Made by a program: the position numbers and the translations under genes. Shown one piece after another: positions 45,179 through 55,541 of a stretch of 64,000 nucleotides of DNA (position 1 is its first letter; each line of letters starts with the position of its first letter). Source of the DNA: Dendrolimus kikuchii. Its lineage: Eukaryota; Arthropoda; Insecta; Lepidoptera; Lasiocampidae. Location: positions 18,277,435 through 18,341,434 of the forward strand of contig CM034389.1 in assembly GCA_019925095.2 (NCBI GenBank), written 5' to 3'. The notes beneath the pieces are model-generated. The model worked only from the letters and a program-made list of their open reading frames with translations. It was not told the DNA's origin and ran no database searches.

Positions 45179-46213
45179 CGTAACGAAAAGCAGCTTACCG
45201 ATAACCATGTGTACAATAGAAAAGTTTATTACTGCCGCGGATGAAGTCAGGATTCTCATTAGGAGGTAAATAATTGTGGTAAGAGAAGCAACGCGTGAGC
45301 ACGAGTAAATAATGAAGCCTGGGTCTCGTAACAAGATGAATGTTTGCGGACTGTCGACGAAAGTAATTAAGAGTTTAACAAGTTGTGGAATAAGACAATT
45401 TTGTCAAAAACTCGAGAACTTTTGAGCCACAAGGCTCTTGTATAACAAGCTTACTTTCGTGTTATGTAAATATTAATAATGTAATTAACAAAAGAGATAC
45501 GTGTGCTCAGAGTTTGCGTATTAAGTTCTGATGAAATCGAATTAAATTATTTTCATGGAATTCTTGGGCATTTAATTGGCTAAGGGTCTAAAGTTCCCTA
45601 TATTTTGTATAATGCTTATAGTGGAATACTATTATAATATTGACTAACTCAATTTCTGGATAGCGACCGCTATGGATTGAGAACATTAAAGCTTTAATTT
45701 ACGATTCAGTATACTATTAGCACTAACCTTATTGTTAGATCACAATTGAAATTAGATGGAAATACGCATGAGTCCAGTTTAAAACTATGATTAGCTAATG
45801 TTAAAATTTTTGAAACTTCGTTTTCGTTATAAATGAAAGCAGTTCGTAGTCTCCAAAGGCATATAAACCAATAAACAATATTTTTATAGTACACAAACTG
45901 CTTTTAATATACTTCTTCAGTAATTGAAACGGAATATTGGTTAAGTTTTTTTATTTATGTATTCAATTAATTAAATTTCTTTGGAACCAATATCATAAAT
46001 ATACCATGAATATTTTAACAACAGCGGTACTTGTTCTGTTATTACTTGTCTGTTTCTTGTATACTAAAATTAGATAGCTTCTAACCTATTGCATCACAGG
46101 TCTAGTAATATTATATATACCTGAGATCGATGTACAAGAATTCGGAGAACAAAAAGGCCAAAGAATTTAACAACTTTCATAAATGTGCTTACAAAAGTCC
46201 TCCTTACAAATTA
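45179..46213. other. AT-rich DNA up to the mariner
   Basis: No supported gene or repeat. Confidence 0.4.
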
Positions 46214-46215
46214 TA

Positions 46216-47492
46216 GGTTGGGGAAAAAGCCTTTTCGCATATAGTATGTATGAATTTGTAATAAGATCTCTTTGGCTATACCATTTATATCTGGCTGGTT
46301 TTGGTATCATTAAAAAGTTTCAATTTTAAAGAAGACAATTACGAATTCAAATTAGAAAAATGTGTAATTTTCATTTGTTTTTGTTATTATTAAAATGAGT
46401 GAATCTAATGAAGAAATTCGATAGATTTTGAAATTTTACTACAAAAAGGTAAAAATACAACACAAGCCGCGAAAAAAATTTGTGATGTTTATCGACCTAG
46501 TGCAGTATCTGTGAGAATAGCAAAAATTTGGTTTAAGCTTTTTCAATCCGGAAATTTTAATATCAAAGATGCACATCACTCTGGTCACCCTGTTACGGAC
46601 AAAATTGATACCATTTTCGAAAAAGTGGAGCAAGATCGGCATATTAGTAGTTACAATGTAGCTGGAGAACTGGGAATTGACCACAAAATGGTTTTGGCGC
46701 ATTTGAAAAAAGCTGGGTACACAAAAAAGCTCAATATTTGGGTGCCTCATGAGCTCACTGAAAGAAACCTAATGAACCGTGTACTCATTTGTGATTCTTT
46801 ATTACGACGTAATGAAACCGAACCATTTTTGAAGAAGCTGATAACTGGTGATGAAAAGTGGATCACGTACGACAAGAACTTGCGAAAAAGATCGTGGTCA
46901 AAGGCCGGTCAGGCTTCACAGACTGTGGCGAAGCCCGGGTTAAGTCGCAACAAGGTGATGCTGTGTGTATGGTGGGATTGGAAGGGCATTATTCATCATG
47001 AGCTGTTACCGCCAAGCAGGACCATCGATTCTGAACTGTACTGCAAACAACTGATGAGATTAAAGCAAAAAGTTGAGAGAAAGCGGCCGGAATTAATCAA
47101 CAGAAGGGGTGTGGTTTTTCACCACGATAACGCTAGACCTCACACATCTTTAGCCACTCAGCAAAAACTACGAAAGTTTGACTGGGAGGTGTTAATGCAT
47201 CCGCCGTATAGTTCTGACCTTGCACCTTCAGATTTTCACCTGTTTCGGTCTCTGCAGAATTCTTTAGGCAGTGTCAGGTTAACATCACAAGAGGACTGCC
47301 AAAACCACTTGTCGCAGTTTTTTGATCAGAAGCCCCAAAATTTTTATAGCAATGGGATCACGTCCCTACCTATAAGATGGCAAAAAGTTATCCAACAAAA
47401 TAGCACCTACATACTTTAGTCAAATGTAAATAAACTTTATAAAAAACCTTTTGAATTTTTATATAAAATGCGAAGAAACTTTTTCCCCAACC
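46216..47492 (+). mobile_element. Mariner element, near full length
   Basis: Terminal inverted repeats begin GGTTGGGGAAAAAG at both ends (right end read in reverse) and agree over about 25 bp with three differences. A TA lies at 46214-46215 and 47493-47494, the expected Tc1/mariner target duplication. At about 1.28 kb it is standard mariner size. The transposase is broken near its start. Confidence 0.93.
46395..47419 (+). pseudogene. Mariner transposase, broken near the N-terminus
   Basis: From the ATG at 46395 there is an in-frame TAG at 46422-46424, and one base is missing in the A run at about 46442-46446, so the start cannot be read into the rest. From 46448 on the frame is open to the stop at 47419. 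It shows a helix-turn-helix DNA-binding half (NVAGELGIDHKMVLAHLKK), WVPHELTERN, and the DD34D catalytic triad: Asp at 46850 (GDEKW), at 47126 (HHDNARPH) and at 47231 (LAPSDFHLF), with exactly 34 residues between the last two. The catalytic half is well kept, so the copy died fairly recently. The DNA-binding N-terminus cannot be made, so it should be inactive. Confidence 0.92.
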
Positions 47493-47821
47493 TAATATAA
47501 TAAATATTAAACTTCTTTATTTTTGGAGAAATTTCCAATTTGCCCAGAATTGTACACTAGTTAGACACAAATTAATGAATGTCTCTTTCGTAGCTTTGTC
47601 TTTGAAGTAATTTCTTTCTGTAAAGGTTAAGGCATTATTACTTCTTAAAGCTATAAAAAAGACAATTTTCACACTAAACAGCTACATAATTAGAAGTTAA
47701 ATTATTCATATAAGATTTTGTATTGTATTTAAATTAGATAATGAAAATAAAATTAACTGAGTAAAATTTAATTTTACACAGTCTGGTTGGTTCATAATTT
47801 TCTTTAAGAATGTATTTATTT
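47493..47821. other. AT-rich spacer
   Basis: Nothing identified. It ends at the left target duplication of the RTE fragment (47812-47821). Confidence 0.4.
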
Positions 47822-48195
47822 CTACATACATACATACATAACTTCACGCCAGTTCCCTTGCGGGGTAGGCACGAACAACAGAGCGCCATTTAGGCTTATT
47901 CTTACACACCTCACTTGCTTCATTGACATTCATAACTCTTGTCATGCACGCTCGTCTGTTCTTAAGGCTCCTGACATTACCTTCTGCTAGTACACGATCA
48001 ATTTGATCATGGAAGCTGTGTCGTGGCCTTCCACGACTTCTGCATCCATCCACTTTTGCATTGTATATTTGTTTAGTCATTCTTTCATCATGCATTCCTT
48101 CCACATGCCCGAACCACCGGAGCATTCCTTTCCTTACCTTCACCCCGACACTCTCTTTCAGACCAACTCTCTTTCTTACTTCGGTATTACGCACG
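47822..48195 (-). mobile_element. 5'-truncated RTE element, 374 bp, with 10-bp duplication
   Basis: Minus-strand copy of the last ~115 codons and TATG tail of the 12620 element, with the reading frame still open to the same stop. It is flanked by GTATTTATTT at 47812-47821 and 48196-48205. Differences from the intact element are few. This is a dead-on-arrival LINE copy. Confidence 0.92.
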
Positions 48196-48205
48196 GTATT
48201 TATTT

Positions 48206-48510
48206 TTCCATGTTTTATATGTAATAAAGAGTTATCTATCTTTACTTATATTGTAGCATTTATTTTTTATATTTGTTCTATTGGAAAAGTATACGTAAAA
48301 AAGTCTATATTATTCTTTTTAGAAAAAGCATTTTTTATATGTATGTATGTAATAGCAGTTCTTAATAGTGTTACTGCTGGACTTGCTTGAATTGTAGGGG
48401 ATTACTCCTCACGCTATTGTGGCATCCCTCAACGATTGTGCTACGTGGTTTACCAGCTTTCATAGATCAGCAATCTTGATGTGCCTTAAGATATCTTCCG
48501 TTACTGATAA
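48206..48510. other. AT-rich DNA, nothing identified
   Basis: No gene or repeat supported in this stretch. Confidence 0.35.
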
Positions 48511-48575
48511 AGCGTTATTGTGGCGAAGTGGTTTATCACTTGTACAGATTGCTAATTCGTGGTTCGAGGCACCAA
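48511..48575 (+). other. tRNA-like segment (possible SINE head)
   Basis: A-box TGGCGAAGTGG at 48521-48531 fits the consensus at every position. B-box-like GGTTCGAGGCA at 48561-48571 fits its first seven bases. Spacing is 40 nt, within the tRNA range. The acceptor stem does not pair well, so it is more likely a tRNA-derived element than a tRNA gene. Confidence 0.4.
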
Positions 48576-48619
48576 GTACTAGGTGCGAAAAGGTAGGTAC
48601 TAGTAAGTCAGTAAGTACT

Positions 48620-48665
48620 AGGTAGCTTGCACCGCTTACCCGATGGTAAGCGGTGCAAGCTACCT
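48620..48665. repeat. Perfect 21-bp stem hairpin
   Basis: AGGTAGCTTGCACCGCTTAC plus one C (48620-48640) is exactly complementary to 48645-48665, leaving the 4-nt loop CGAT. The stem is GC-richer than its surroundings. There is no T run after it that would suggest a terminator. Confidence 0.97.
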
Positions 48666-48941
48666 GGCCAGAATTCGAAACACATCTTTATAATAAGAAG
48701 CAGATGCATTCGCTTCTAAACTGCCAGGACTTTTAGTAGTATCGTATTTCAATGACAACTATTAACCATACGCCCGTTCTGTCCTCTATACGCCGAACGC
48801 CCGTTCTTTCCTCTACACGCCGGGGAAGCTCGTATAACTTATTATACTCATTGAGGGATTTTTGATTCTATTTATATACCTTCGTTTTCTATATCTAAAC
48901 TATAATCTGTCTACCTTTCTGTACTATAATAATCTATCTTC

Positions 48942-49505
48942 TATACTATAATAAATCTGTAAATCGTTCGGGTTTGTACAATACGTTTAAAAATGTGTGA
49001 AAAATCAGGAGGGATAATTCGGACTAGGAAATTAAAAATATTTGTCTATCTGTCTGTTTGTCTGTTAGAGCATCAAGTGAAAGTTACTAAACGGATTTAA
49101 ATGAAACTCGACGCAGAGCAAACTCATATCTCGTGACGTAACTTAGGACACTTTTATCCCGGTAAATTACATAGAATAGACGGATGCATAGAATAGACGG
49201 ATGCATAGAATAGACGGATTAGGTAAATAGATGGCGCTGTAATCGCGTTTTTCCACTTACTAACAAATACCTGCGTTATCATAAACAACATGTAATTCAT
49301 TGTATTACTTCAAATCAGGTTGGCTTCGACTCGCCTTTATGTTTTGCTGGGCTGTTGTGTAGACAGTATGGACCTAGTTTCTTTATTATTATTATACGTA
49401 ACGTAATGTAATTAAGTTTTTATGTATCTAAAATAAAACTACTGCCTAGGGCTTACACGCGGTGTAGAATCAAGGCAAACTCTAGTCGAATAATAAAATA
49501 GACAT
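48942..49505 (-). repeat. Dispersed repeat family R2, inverted long copy
   Basis: On the minus strand it runs CTAGAGTTTGCCTTGATTCT ... GCCAACCTGATTTGAAGTAA ... GGGATAAAAGTGTCC ... TAACAGACAAACAGACAG ... TTTACAGATTTATTATAGTA, colinear with 6150-6870. It includes three tandem 17-bp units at 49170-49220. Confidence 0.68.
49170..49220. repeat. Tandem repeat, three 17-bp units
   Basis: CATAGAATAGACGGATG repeated at 49170, 49187 and 49204 (last unit ends GATT instead of GATG). It is an expansion private to this R2 copy. Confidence 0.9.
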
Positions 49506-49767
49506 TAATAATATTAAAACGAAAACAAAAAGTATGGCGTAAGATGTCTGGAGTTGATACAGTAATCCGACTCGACCCTCACTTCGTCACTGTCCGACCC
49601 TTTCGATGTGTCGACCTATCCCGCATTAACAAACATGTACAAATTTAAGGATTCAGCAGAAAATGCGGTCAGCGGCCGAAACCAACATTCCCGGCTGAGA
49701 GCGCTATCGGTTTCAGGCAATTAATATTCCAGGTTCTATAGGTTTCTAATGAATTTTATTAGTAACT

Positions 49768-50605
49768 AGGATATGTCCGCGACTTTGTCCACGCTTGACT
49801 TGAAATTCTCGCGGGTTTCCCGGAACACAAAGTATCCCAGCATTTGAAAAAAGTATGTAAGCTATCGTTTTAGTGGTAACTGTGTCGGAATAAGCTAATT
49901 TTTATGCATGCGAACTACTTCAAATCGATTTTCCCGGGATAAAAATCCCCCATTTTATGACATAAAATTTGCTATTGCTTTTTTTATCCGTGCAGGAACG
50001 GAGAAAGAATACAATTTCCCGCGGCCGGGCGGCCTGTCGTAAGAGGCGACAAAACAACCCACAGCCAGGTGGTAGGGTATTTTCCCAACTGGATGGCGAC
50101 CATCCCTGGTCTAGAGTATGCCGCTATAACAAACCTTGTGTTGTGTTCCGGCATTAGTGACCGGGTTCCAGTCTCCCTTAAGAGAGCAGCAGCGCATTTG
50201 TAGCACATTTGGTGTAGCAAAGGTCCATAGGCGATGGTAACCGCTTTCCATAAAGTGGGCCGTCTGCCTGTCTACTGAACTCCTGCATTAAAAAAAATAT
50301 TGATTACTGAAAAAATCACACTGGAATTAGTTCTTTTTAATTCTGCCATTTTAAATCATTCCTAGAAAAATACCTGCGGGAATCCCTTAGTCTCAGAATT
50401 GGCTGTCAATCAGTCAAAACCGAATCGAAATCGGCCCATTAGTTTTTACGTGAATCCCGAACAAACAAACAAACCGACAAATAGACAAGTAATATAAAAA
50501 AATTTGCATCGTGTTCTCCTTCGTTTAAAATATAGTCTATTCCAGTTTTTTTTAATAGTGTCAATGTACAGACACGGCATGTTTAGAATTTTATAATGTT
50601 ATAGA
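49768..50605 (+). repeat. Dispersed repeat family R1, interrupted by retroposon P
   Basis: R1 sequence runs from GCGACTTTGTCCACGCTTG to ATAAAATTTGCTATTG at 49977, then resumes at ATTGATTACTGAAAAAATCA (50299) and ends near 50605. The join matches the uninterrupted copy at 7775-8301, proving that the P element entered an existing R1 copy. Confidence 0.85.
49978..50297 (+). mobile_element. Poly(A)-ended retroposon family P, full copy with TATTG duplication
   Basis: Runs from TATCCGTGCAGGAACGGAG to CTGAACTCCTGCATT plus an A run, about 310 bp. The 5-bp flank TATTG is present at 49973-49977 and 50298-50302. It contains no conserved ORF. It reads in the RNA direction on the plus strand. Confidence 0.85.
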
Positions 50606-52181
50606 CAAGAGAGATTGACAAATACTTAGGAAAAAAATGTCTGTGACCAACTATAAAACGCTTTTGAGGTACCACCATTATTCGAAATCATTTTTTGACC
50701 TCTTTGAGCTTTGGCATAAAAATATGTGTTAAATGTATAATTAGCATTTAAAAAGTAAGAAAATAAGGACTTGTAGCTATCTGATTATGATAGTTCTAGT
50801 CATAAAGGATTGGATCTTTCTTACTACCCGTGCGCCGAAGGTTTGCCGATAGCCTCATGATGTCACGCATCGATAGTCAGTAGGTTTGACAAAAAAGATT
50901 TCATAAATAGTTGTTGCAATAAATTGTTACTTTAATTTATTATTGTATATACTTTACATAAGTATATACAATAATAGTAAGTAGTCATCGGCAAACCTTC
51001 TGCGCGCGGCTTATAGTTCCGTCTTTTTTACTGTGTGATTGACATTTCCATGGCAAGACTGATTTTTTTATATATGTCCATTAATAATATAAATTATGAT
51101 CAGTACCTTTTAGGTTTCCGCGAATTAAGCACATAAATAAAATTACGTTCTAGTTGAGTAAAACCATTGTTAAAACGTATGTTACATATGGTTTTTAGTT
51201 CATACAACTCTAAAAGAAAGAAGACGTTTCAAAATCTACCACTATTTTTGCAGGCCGTGAAAAAGAAATAAAAATGTAACTCAAATTTTGTAGTTTATCT
51301 TGAATCAAAGACATACTTATTGTTATTAGATTAAGTATGAGTATGGTTAAATACATTAATTTATATTAGAAGTACCATTCTACCAAACAATAACAATCCA
51401 AACATTGAAACATTGAGCTCCCGAAACATATGTGGAAAATAGACTCCATCAGGAAATCAAAACCTTTCCTTCAATCACATCCCATTATTCATGCCAAAGC
51501 AATCTATTTCCAGTCCGTTTTCTGTAACATATAGAACATTTACGTGTTAAAAATGCGTGCCTATTTGTCTTAATAAAGCTGAATCGGTTCGGTCGGTCCG
51601 ATAGACTAATCCAGGGTAGGTCCTCAGTCAATGTAACAACCGCACGCTCTGCGAACCTTTGGATACTCGACGGATTAGCTAAACACATGTTGGGCTTTCA
51701 GATTAGTTGCTGGTACTTTTTAAGTACAGTGTGACGTGTTCCTAATCTAGGATAAAACGTGAAGTGAAAGGATATCTATTATAACGACAGTTACTAATGT
51801 CACCCAATATCTCAGCCAAAATTTATAATCACTTCTAATAATTCAATGTTAATACGGCTTTAACATCCAGTCCAAACCAATGAAAACGCCTAAATGGATT
51901 ACGTGTTGTGAAATTGCGGGACGAGAGAGGGCAATTGCGATTCCAAGTTACTTTACGGTATTTTGGGATATGATTGCAATATTACAACGTGTGGCAAGAA
52001 AAATGCGCCATACTCCCGATATGACGAGATGATGATATACTAGTGGTATTAGTGGTTGTACTATGGTTATATTTTGAGCAGCTGCTTATGAAGATTGCAT
52101 CCATATATTTATAATTAGCTATCAGCTGATATATCCGTTATTATTTGGAGTTATTGATGTGAATTGCTGCTAAGATTAATC
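50606..52181. other. AT-rich non-coding DNA
   Basis: No supported gene. A GC-richer run at about 51560-51690 carries a minus-strand frame without a recognisable domain. Confidence 0.35.
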
Positions 52182-52188
52182 TAAAAAC

Positions 52189-52445
52189 GGACGGCCTCTG
52201 TGGTTGAGCGGGCTAAGCCTTTGCCGGCCTACCTCACTGCAACGCAGAGGCTCCGGGTTCGATTCCTGGTATAGTAAATTTCGGAAACGTATTTTCTCCG
52301 TTATTTACTATGGTCTGGGTGTCTGGGATCGGCCCCAGAGTAGTCCGTTGTATATTACCTATAACACAAGCGTAACTTGCTTAATTTGGGGATATACAAT
52401 ATGTGTGTTTGTCTGCCGATTATTATTATTATTATTATATTATTA
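52189..52445 (+). mobile_element. tRNA-derived SINE, family S1, with 7-bp duplication
   Basis: Head GGCCTCTGTGGTTGAGCGGG with A-box-like TGGTTGAGCGG at 52201-52211 and a perfect B box, GGTTCGATTCC, at 52256-52266. The 55-nt spacing and the D-arm-like sequence suggest descent from a tRNA with a long variable arm (Leu/Ser type). The body is GGTCTGGGTGTCTGGGATCG, and the tail is ATT repeats. TAAAAAC flanks it at 52182-52188 and 52446-52452. The related copy at 23737 confirms the extent. Confidence 0.9.
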
Positions 52446-52617
52446 TAAAAACAACATGATTGGTGCTATAAACTCACGTAATAAAACTGATGCTATCTAC
52501 ACCTATTAATAGTAAGTTAATTATGGAAAAAAATAATATTTTTAATTACTTATAAAACATAAATGTATATTTATGTATTCATTTGTATAGTTATTAAACT
52601 ACTGTAAGTGTAGATAT

Positions 52618-53063
52618 TGTTAGGAGTTGCAGGATTCGAATTAAAATACCGCTGAAATTACTATAGAATTTATTAGAACTATACAAACACGTATAACACA
52701 GGTATAAATATAACTGTACACAACCAGTCCAAACGTAATGCACGATTCAATCACATGCGCAAAGTCCATCACTAATGTCTTGCTTCGCTTGTGGTTATCT
52801 CTAGACTGCCGATCTCTCCATTGGGGCGTTGCTTTATACTACACAAATACAAGATGTCTCTCGCCCGCGTGGACTGAATTTCTTAGAATCACACCTGGCT
52901 AATGACTACCATAAAAGATTACAGTACACAATGGGCTCTTTTTCTAATTACAAATTTTAAACACAAAGTAAACAAAAGAAGTTCAAATGGCAAAAAGGTA
53001 ATAAAATGTGTTTCTGCAGACGCAGTAGTGAATTTGTCTTTTGTCGACATTCAGGTCGTAACA
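52618..53063 (-). mobile_element. Solo LTR, same family as 36911, ATAT duplication
   Basis: On the minus strand it begins TGTTACGACC and ends CTAACA, flanked by ATAT at 52614-52617 and 53064-53067. It shares CTTCTTTTGTTTACTTTGTG, TATAAAGCAACGCCCCAATG and GTGTTATACGTGTTTGTATA with the plus-strand copy. No internal retroelement region is attached. The 83-codon frame at 52902-53153 is spurious. Confidence 0.85.
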
Positions 53064-53817
53064 ATATTATATAGAATATCGTACATGTTTGAAATGTCTC
53101 TTTTAAACTACATTCATACAACGCATTCTTACCGAAAAAGATCTTTTAGGTAAGAAATAATACCCATCTGTTTAATATCCTTTCGTTCGTACTCTATTTT
53201 ACGAGTAGGAAAGTTTTCTTTACTTTAAGTATTCAAGTAGTTTTATTACTCAGAAAATTTTATGACCAACTCCAGCTGTTGTTACTCGTGCGTATCATAG
53301 CCATCAAAGAGTTCTGTACAAGGTAATAAGTAAGATGAATAACTGAATTCACAATGTGTTACATCATGTTGCAAAAGAATTTATGTGAACTTGGCATTAG
53401 CGACTTCGTTGTCTATATTTAAATTTTTGCCACCGCCTTTTCTAATTTATTTCAAACAAAAACCAGCCATTGCCAATCCCTGTTTCCTACACATCAATTA
53501 TAAATTTACAAAAGTCACAGACATTGTGAATTCACTATAGACTTTCAAATTAGACACAGTGAAAAATATTAGCATACAATCCATACGACATACCAATCCT
53601 TAGTTTCAAAATTTAGGTCATACCTATAAAACAAAGGTGCAGGTGTTTCGCGTGCCCTTCTCACTTTAAAGGAATAAGGAAGCCACAGGTGAGACTGGTC
53701 CTCTGTGACAAAAGGGACGTAAGCCTTACCATCAAGCAACACATACACTCATCAGTAGTGTTTAAAGAGAATTGGTAGATGTATTAAATATAAGAATATT
53801 TATATTGAATCAGAAAA
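53064..53817. other. AT-rich non-coding DNA
   Basis: No gene supported. A GC-richer run at about 53640-53740 is unassigned. Confidence 0.35.
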
Positions 53818-54095
53818 ATTATCTCTTTTATTGCGAAACGGGCAAATAACCAGCCGGTCCATGTAATGGAAAAAGGTTAGCGTCGCATAGATATATATTT
53901 GCAACACTAGAGGCGATGCCAACGCGTACAGCCTTTAAGGTGAGATAGTAGGTATGGAATAGGTGGAAAAGGGTAAAGGGATGCGATAGGGGGATAAGGC
54001 CATTAGAATCACAACCTAAGCCCTGTAGGTACAAAACATCACCCGGGAGCATCTGGTTACATACTACATTACGAACTACATTACAAACTACAACC
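53818..54095 (-). mobile_element. Retroposon 3' end, P-related family
   Basis: Plus-strand TTTTATTGCGAAACGGGCAA, ACCAGCCGGTCCATGTAATG and GCAACACTAGAGGCG parallel the 3' end of family P and of the common lepidopteran LINE 3' tails (CCACTTGATGG / GCAACACCA blocks). It is too diverged for a confident family call. RNA direction would be minus. Confidence 0.5.
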
Positions 54096-54234
54096 ATTTA
54101 AATATAATGAAATTTGGATTAAAGTCCAAGGTTCTACGAGTTTAAAACGTTAAGAAATCAAAATAATGCTAATTGTCAGTAGGAAATTGAATAAATAGAT
54201 ATTATACGGAATAAAACAATTTGTTTATAAGAAA

Positions 54235-54410
54235 TTGCCGGTGCGAGAGGCCGGGTCTCCTTCACCGACGCAAACGGTTAGGCGAGCGTAAGTAATTGAG
54301 AGGCCGAATATTTGCGCACCGACCCGGCACTCTACGAAATCCTTACGCGTGAAATTTTCAGCGACAAGAGCCGTCTATTGTGCTGAAACTTGAGAGGTGT
54401 TACTGGTTAT
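54235..54410. other. GC-rich unassigned segment
   Basis: GCGAGAGGCCGGGTCTCC to CCGTCTATTGTGCTG: about 175 bp of high GC with an 8-bp inverted pair, GCCGGGTC/GACCCGGC. The phrase CGTCTATTGTGCTG recurs at about 311-325, so it may be the end of a repeat family. I cannot classify it. Confidence 0.3.
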
Positions 54411-54530
54411 TGACATTTAAACCTCAAACGTGTTTATTTATATTTCTGGACGGAGATCAGTTTTGAAGTATTTTTGATCCATTTTATATTTAGAGAAGAC
54501 TATAATTTAGTAACCATAGATACTCAATAG

Positions 54531-54644
54531 AACTACGTTTTAACGGTTTTAAGCGCAGTAATTTATTTGAAATTTTATTTATTTAAACGTCGGAATAATA
54601 AAAATTAAATAAACTACCGCGCTTAAAACCGTTAAAACGTAGTT
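54531..54644. mobile_element. 114-bp MITE, almost entirely inverted repeat
   Basis: Arms 54531-54568 and 54607-54644 pair at 36 of 38 positions (core AACGGTTTTAAGCGC). The 38-bp centre contains AAACGTCGGAATAATAAA. Relatives are at 38004-38575 and 181-207. No coding. Confidence 0.88.
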
Positions 54645-55514
54645 TTATTATGTATGCAAGTCGCAAAAACTTAAGAAAATATTAAACCATAGATACTTAT
54701 ATAATGTGTAAGTGGCTTTATATGGATGTTCATAATATATTTTTACTTGTTCATTCTTAACAGTCTTGCGAATAATACCTATATTATTCATGATCAAGAA
54801 TTTTGGTATAATTATATGTATAATATATGAGATAAAAATGTCAACATTTTTATCTCTGAAAAAAATAGTTTTAGTCCAAGTTTACTAAAGCTAAAAAATT
54901 AAAGTTTACTCAAGCTAAACCACAAGACAATATCCAGATGTATAATATTCATCAATCAAGATTTATATGAGCTGTACATAAAAGTAGGTTTTGTAGACTT
55001 TAGTTAGTAAGAAGGCCGATCTATAATCAAATTGAAAAGCAGATGCGATCCATAAAATTGTGCATAAAATATGTTTAGCATCCATTATTCATTCCTAAGT
55101 GGCAATCAAATGAGACTTTCTTAACTGCGTAATAATATTAGCAGAATAAGATAAAAACTTAAATAAAGTTCTCCCCTATCAACAAATCAAAGTGGAATAG
55201 CCCAATAAAAAGAAAGTAACCGAGCGGAACGCACGTAGTATGGACACAGCTAAACCCCACTTTACTCAGTTTAAAAAGTTTTATTTCATAGTCTTCATAC
55301 CATGCACCTGGGCAGAAATGGAAAAGTAGCGAAATTAGGGTCGACAGGGAAATAATTCGAGTCATAAATTCAAGTTTTACCCACAGTCTACATTCTAGTG
55401 GACGGCACGGAGAAGTATTTATACCCATAATATTCAATAACCTAAAAAGGCCTGAGAGGGATAAATGAAAGTAAATTGGGTTTTTATGTTATATTTTTTA
55501 TGAATAGTTTTTTT

Positions 55515-55541
55515 ACACACACACACACATATATATATATA
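55515..55541. repeat. Compound CA/TA microsatellite
   Basis: ACACACACACACAC runs directly into TATATATATATA. Confidence 0.9.

Noticed and set aside
48521..48571. Possible functional tRNA gene
   Set aside because: A and B boxes are present but the acceptor stem does not pair and the T arm is incomplete, so it is kept only as a tRNA-like segment.
51485..51688. 67-codon minus-strand frame in a GC-richer run
   Set aside because: No signal peptide, domain or repeat partner; not distinguishable from chance.
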